The notes under the pieces were generated by a model. It was not told the DNA's origin and did no database searches. It was given only the letters and a program-made list of their open reading frames with translations. Below are positions 59,961 to 64,000 of a DNA stretch of 64,000 nucleotides, in pieces. Numbering within the stretch: the stretch's first letter is position 1; the number at the start of each line of letters is the position of its first letter. The stretch comes from Ziziphus jujuba (lineage: Eukaryota; Streptophyta; Magnoliopsida; Rosales; Rhamnaceae): assembly GCF_031755915.1 (NCBI RefSeq), contig NC_083388.1, positions 15,202,501-15,266,500 on the forward strand, in the 5' to 3' direction. The translations under genes and the position numbers were made by a program.

Positions 59961-61039
59961 GTCTCACATTAGAATGATCTGATGCTTTTAACATAAAATC
60001 TTCTTTTATTAACCTTTAAATCACATCCAAGGCTAAGATTTAAAATTCAAAAACTAACTAAATATAGGTAAAACCCTATTTAGGAGAAGTGAATTTTGTT
60101 GAAATCTAATGATTAATAAATATAATTTTAAATCTCAACTCTTAATACAATTCAAGGGTTGAAAAATACAGTTCTAATGTTAAATATGATATTTAAAACC
60201 TGATTCGAATTTAGTTGTGTATATATTTATGCAGCTTTACTATGGTGCGTATTAGGAATACTTCATAACGTACGTGTCTAATATCAAGCAACATGTTGCT
60301 TGATAAATTTGTCAATCAGGCAGCACGTTGCTTGATGTTCGGATCGCACGTTATTGTGCATACTTGGTATGAACAATAGATAAATTATATATATATATAT
60401 ATATATATTATAGAAGTAGAAGCAATCTGCCCTATACCTATCCATAATATATGTATATATATATATATATGTATTTACAACCATTCTGACATTAGGGATC
60501 GACCTAATGACTTTAGCATCAAGTTTTTTCTTTTATCAACTATTGGATCACTTTAATGGTTATGAATTAGAAATACATTTATGCTTCACTAATTTCTTAC
60601 AAGGCTCACTTTTCCAAAATATACTTTTAGTATATCACTAAATACATATCAGGACATTAATTAATTTTTAAATGCCAATTCCAAAGGTTAATAAAAGAAA
60701 ACCTGATACTGAAACCATCAAGTTAACCTAATATGACCTGATTCTCTGCCTATACATGTACAGTTGAGTTTTGCTATTTGTCATCATTAGTGATAATCAC
60801 CATTTTATGTAGAAAATTTTAATCGGCTCATTTTATTTTGTAATTTTTTATACTAAAACCCTAAAAATGAGCCCGTTAATAATAACAATTTGAATTGTCA
60901 TCTATCATATCGGCTCCACTAGAATCCTAATTATAAATAGATCAAAACTATATATACAAATTAATATATCACCCTTAGCCTTTGATACATCAATATATTC
61001 CCATGTTATATTAAAAGCATGTAACAAATAAATCATTAT
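57900..61039. other. AT-rich spacer with palindromic repeats
   Basis: No gene. It has (AT)n tracts near 58232, 58475, 60387 and 60452, a (GA)n run at 59924-59956, and repeated palindromic motifs around tcaagcaac/gttgcttga (59040-59070 and 60282-60345). Confidence 0.6.
60282..60305. repeat. 24-bp perfect palindrome
   Basis: Reads the same on both strands, with half-site tatcaagcaaca. A related imperfect copy follows at about 60315-60337 and another lies at about 59048-59070, so this is a small repeat family. Confidence 0.85.
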
Positions 61040-61248
61040 TGTTGGCAAAACCTTGTATAACTGTATAAATCAGGAAATTTTTGTATTTTGGTTAGTTTCC
61101 TAATAATAAGCTAAGTAGTTTCCTAATTTATTAATAATCCCATGAATTGTGTGATATTATTAGCTAAGGGTTATTGTGTATATATATAGTGACTTCTTGT
61201 ACATTATTAGAATAATTAAGAAAATTATTTATTTCCTAATTTCCTTCA
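61040..61248 (+). repeat. 5' LTR of a Ty1-copia element
   Basis: Starts TGTTGGCAAAACC and ends TTCCTTCA directly before the primer-binding site. It has TATA-like tatatatatag near 61183. The length (about 209 bp) is normal for a small copia LTR. The 3' LTR is outside the window, so the left border rests on the TG terminus only. Confidence 0.6.
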
Positions 61249-61261
61249 TGGTATCAGAGCC
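61249..61261 (+). other. Primer-binding site (initiator tRNA-Met)
   Basis: tggtatcagagcc matches the complement of the 3' end of plant initiator methionine tRNA, the standard copia primer, and directly follows the LTR. Confidence 0.85.
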
Positions 61262-61416
61262 GTAAGGTTAGGGTTTATTGGGCAGATTCTTCACTTTCTG
61301 ACCTTAATCGTCATTCTTCCTCGTTGTTTTTCTGGTCTGTCCTTCATCATTGGTGATTTCTATTTCATGAGAGAGGCCTTCGTTGCCTTTTTTTTTTTTT
61401 TTCCCTTTCTAGGAAG

Positions 61417-64000
61417 ATGTCAGAAGGTACAGAGATTGCTACTACAGCACAATCACAGGTGGAGGAGGTAATACATTCCTAACAACCCGGTGACTTACAG
61501 AGTATTCAGGTAATGTATAGACTTAATGGAAGGAATTATCTCAAGTGGTCTAAATTAGTCTGCACTATATTGAAAGGCAAAGGTAAAATCCGCCATATCA
61601 TGGGAACTGAACCAAATAAAAACAATCCTTTGTTTGACTCGTAGGTTGAGGAAGATTCCATGATCATGGCATGGTTATGGAATTCTATGAGCCCAAAATT
61701 AGTGACACATGTATGTTTTTATCAACTTTAAAGGAGATTTAGGACACAAGACAGCAGTCCTATTCAAAAGCAAAGGATGCTGCTCAAGTGTATGACGTCA
61801 AGGTGAGGACAATAGATGCGAAGCAAGGGAGAAAAACGGTAATCGAGTACGCCAATCAATTGAAATTCTTATGGCAGGAACTTTATCACTGCAGAGTGAT
61901 AAAGATTAAATATTCTAAAGATGCATCGATGCTCAACGATTTTATTGAGAAATGAAAGATTTATGATTTCTTGGTGGGAATTAATATGGAATTTGACCAG
62001 GTTAGAATTCAAATTCTTAGTAAGCAAGAGATTCCATCCATGCTTCAATAAAGTCATTGTGATGGTCTGAAGTCGGGAGAGTAAAAGGCGACTCATCCTT
62101 GACTCACCGAACATTGATGGTGCTGCTATGGTGGCTGTGGATAAAACCATAGCAAGGAATGTAGAAAAGGATGCAACTTCAAACAATGGAAAGTCAAGCC
62201 AAGCTAGACAACAAAACTGTGATAATTTATGGTGTAGTTACTGTAAAAAATCACGACATACTAGTGAATGCTGTTGGAAACTCCATGGCAAGCCACTAAG
62301 TCGAGAATGGGTACCAAGACGAGAACAGTCAAAGCCTCAGGGGCAAGCTAATGTTGTGGTCCAAAGGAATGCAGTACCACCACAGGAGCTATATGGTTTC
62401 AATAAGGAAGAAATTGACAGGTTTAAATATGTTATTAGTAATCTCGAGAAACCCTCGGGTACTTGTTCTTTAGTATATTTAGGTGAGTCTCCATTGTTTA
62501 TTGGATTAAATGTCTCGGATACAATATTTTCCAACTCTTGGATTATGGATTCTGGAGCAACGGGCCACATGACTCACTCGTCCAACTTTTTCCTTACCTA
62601 TTCCCCGTGTCCAAGCAGTCGTGAAAATAGCTATAGCAAATGGCTCCCTTATAACCGTAGCTGGGATAGGAGATGTTAAATTAAACCCATCACTCATTCT
62701 AAAAAACATCCTACATGTCCCTACACTATCCACAAACCTGATTTCCATCCAAAAACTCACTCATGACACAAATTGCAATGTGATTTTTAACCAGGATTTT
62801 TGTGTTTCGAGGAGGACGATTGGACATGCTAGAGAACGGAATGATACCACGTTAAATTACCAAACCAGTCAAGCATTAACGAGAGCAGAGTACCACATTA
62901 TTTTTGTCCGAGTTATCCTTAACCAATAAAGAGAAAATTGGCTTTCATTCCCATCGTGGTCATCCATCGTTTTGTGTCATTCAAGTTTTATTCTCATCTT
63001 TGTTTAAGAGTCTGTCTTTTGAGAATTTTCATTTTAAAATGTGTGAACTTGCTAAGCACAAGTGTGTATCATTTCCAATTAGCAATAAAAGAAGCACTTT
63101 TCATTTTTACCTTGTAAAAGTGATATTTAGGGACCCTCTATTATTCCAAACATTTCAGGGGCAAGATGGTTTGTTTCATTCATTAATAATTGTACTCATG
63201 TTACTTGGCTCTTCTTACTTAAAGAAAAATCTGATGTTGGTATCGTCCTACTAAATTTTTTCTCTATGGTTCGAAACTAATTTGGTGGCCAAATTAAGAG
63301 TTTTAGGTTAGATCAAAGGGATTATTTTAATCAAATTCTTAGCCCCTACTTTCAAAAGGAAGGAATAGTGCAGGAATCATCATGTGTTGATACCCCACAC
63401 CAAAATGGGATAGCTGAGAGGAAAAATGGACATTTTCTTGAGTTAACTCGAGTTTTTCTATTCCAAAAACATGTTCCCGAGTTGTTTTAGGAGAAAACTG
63501 TACTTTCTGCTACTCATCTGATTAACCGTCTACCTCTCAGAGTTTTAGGGTTCAAAAGTCCAATGGAAACACTCTCATCCTTCTACCCTCACATACGGAC
63601 CACAAATAATTTTGTTCCTAGAATATTTGGGTGTGCGTCATTTGTCCATGTTCATAGCCAAAATAGAGGGAAATTAGATCCACGAGCACATAAATGTATT
63701 TTTGTCGGCTGCTCTTGCACACAAAAAGGGTACAAATATTATCATCTTGCCTCCAATTGATTCTATGTATCATTTAATGTCACCTTTCACGAGCGAGAGT
63801 CATACTTTACTCATCCTAATCTTCAAGGGGAGAGTTCAGTAAGGGAACATAAAGATATTGGCAAATTTGCAGATTTTGGAGATCTTGACATTCTTCTGGT
63901 GTCTAAACAATCAATTCCCATTGAGTCAATAAAAAAAATCGACCTCCACCGAGTCAATTCCCATCAAGCCAAATCAAGACCAATTAGCATCTAAAAGTCC
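61417..64000 (+). pseudogene. Ty1-copia gag-pol pseudogene, cut by the window edge
   Basis: The ATG at 61417 opens gag, but a stop follows after 21 codons. Gag continues in another frame (YRLNGRNYLKWSKLV, GKIRHIMGTEPN) with more stops. A CX2CX4HX4C-like knuckle (CSYCKKSRHTSECC) lies near 62236-62277 and the protease core WIMDSGATGHMTH at about 62539-62577. After a frameshift near 62620 come NILHVPTLSTNLISI, the pre-integrase HRGHPSF and the integrase core (DTPHQNGIAERKNGH, 63390-63434, and FGCASFVHVHS). The sequence runs out before reverse transcriptase. Many stops and frame changes show it is dead. Confidence 0.88.

Noticed and set aside
1..64000. CRISPR array, bacterial operons, riboswitches, rRNA or intact tRNA genes
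   Set aside because: Nothing of the kind was seen; the repeats are microsatellites and transposon remnants, and the tRNA-like boxes belong to SINE-type sequences.

Overview
This is nuclear DNA from a flowering plant, most likely a eudicot and perhaps a woody rosid. Four intron-rich genes encode plant proteins. Spacers are very AT-rich, full of (AT)n and (CT)n microsatellites, long poly-T/poly-A runs and decayed plant transposons. There is no bacterial, organellar or viral signal. The species cannot be fixed from sequence alone.

Four genes can be rebuilt exon by exon, all on the minus strand: (1) 3687-6447, a GATA zinc-finger factor of the GATA10/11 type, 2 exons, about 325 aa; (2) 10224-17669, tyrosylprotein sulfotransferase (TPST), 12 exons, 499 aa; (3) 24985-33259, a PH-START-DUF1336 protein (EDR2-like), 21 exons, about 733-739 aa; (4) 43944-45995, a UDP-xylose transporter 1-like nucleotide-sugar carrier, 7 exons, 345 aa. 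Their splice sites and phases close without a frameshift, so all four look intact. As I recall, the same families sit in two short Arabidopsis blocks (GATA10/GATA11/TPST at At1g08000-08030; UXT1, PH-START and GATA13 at At2g28315-28340). The window therefore looks like an unfractionated ancestral block. The genes are not an operon; TPST and the UDP-xylose carrier only share the Golgi/secretory pathway.

The rest is mobile DNA and its scars. A degenerate Ty1-copia RT/RNase H remnant lies at 640-1830. A second copia element with LTR, primer-binding site, gag, protease and integrase runs from 61040 off the right edge. A 3.8-kb Mutator-like element (49249-53047) has about 100-bp terminal inverted repeats, a 9-bp target duplication (8 of 9 identical) and a broken SWIM-type transposase. 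A LINE 3' fragment sits in a TPST intron. A tRNA-type SINE with a 15-bp target duplication lies at 34861-35017, and a CACTA-like end near 40975. Three diverged copies of one LTR-like sequence share a core motif. At least four places show long direct repeats separated only by a few bases plus a poly-A/T run, which read as tail-only retroposition scars.

Other points worth checking: two alternative in-frame signal peptides at the 5' end of TPST, a clean coding-like segment of unknown origin inside TPST intron 5, a segmental duplication inside the GATA intron, and a 12-bp repeat exactly across both splice sites of intron 1 of the transporter gene.
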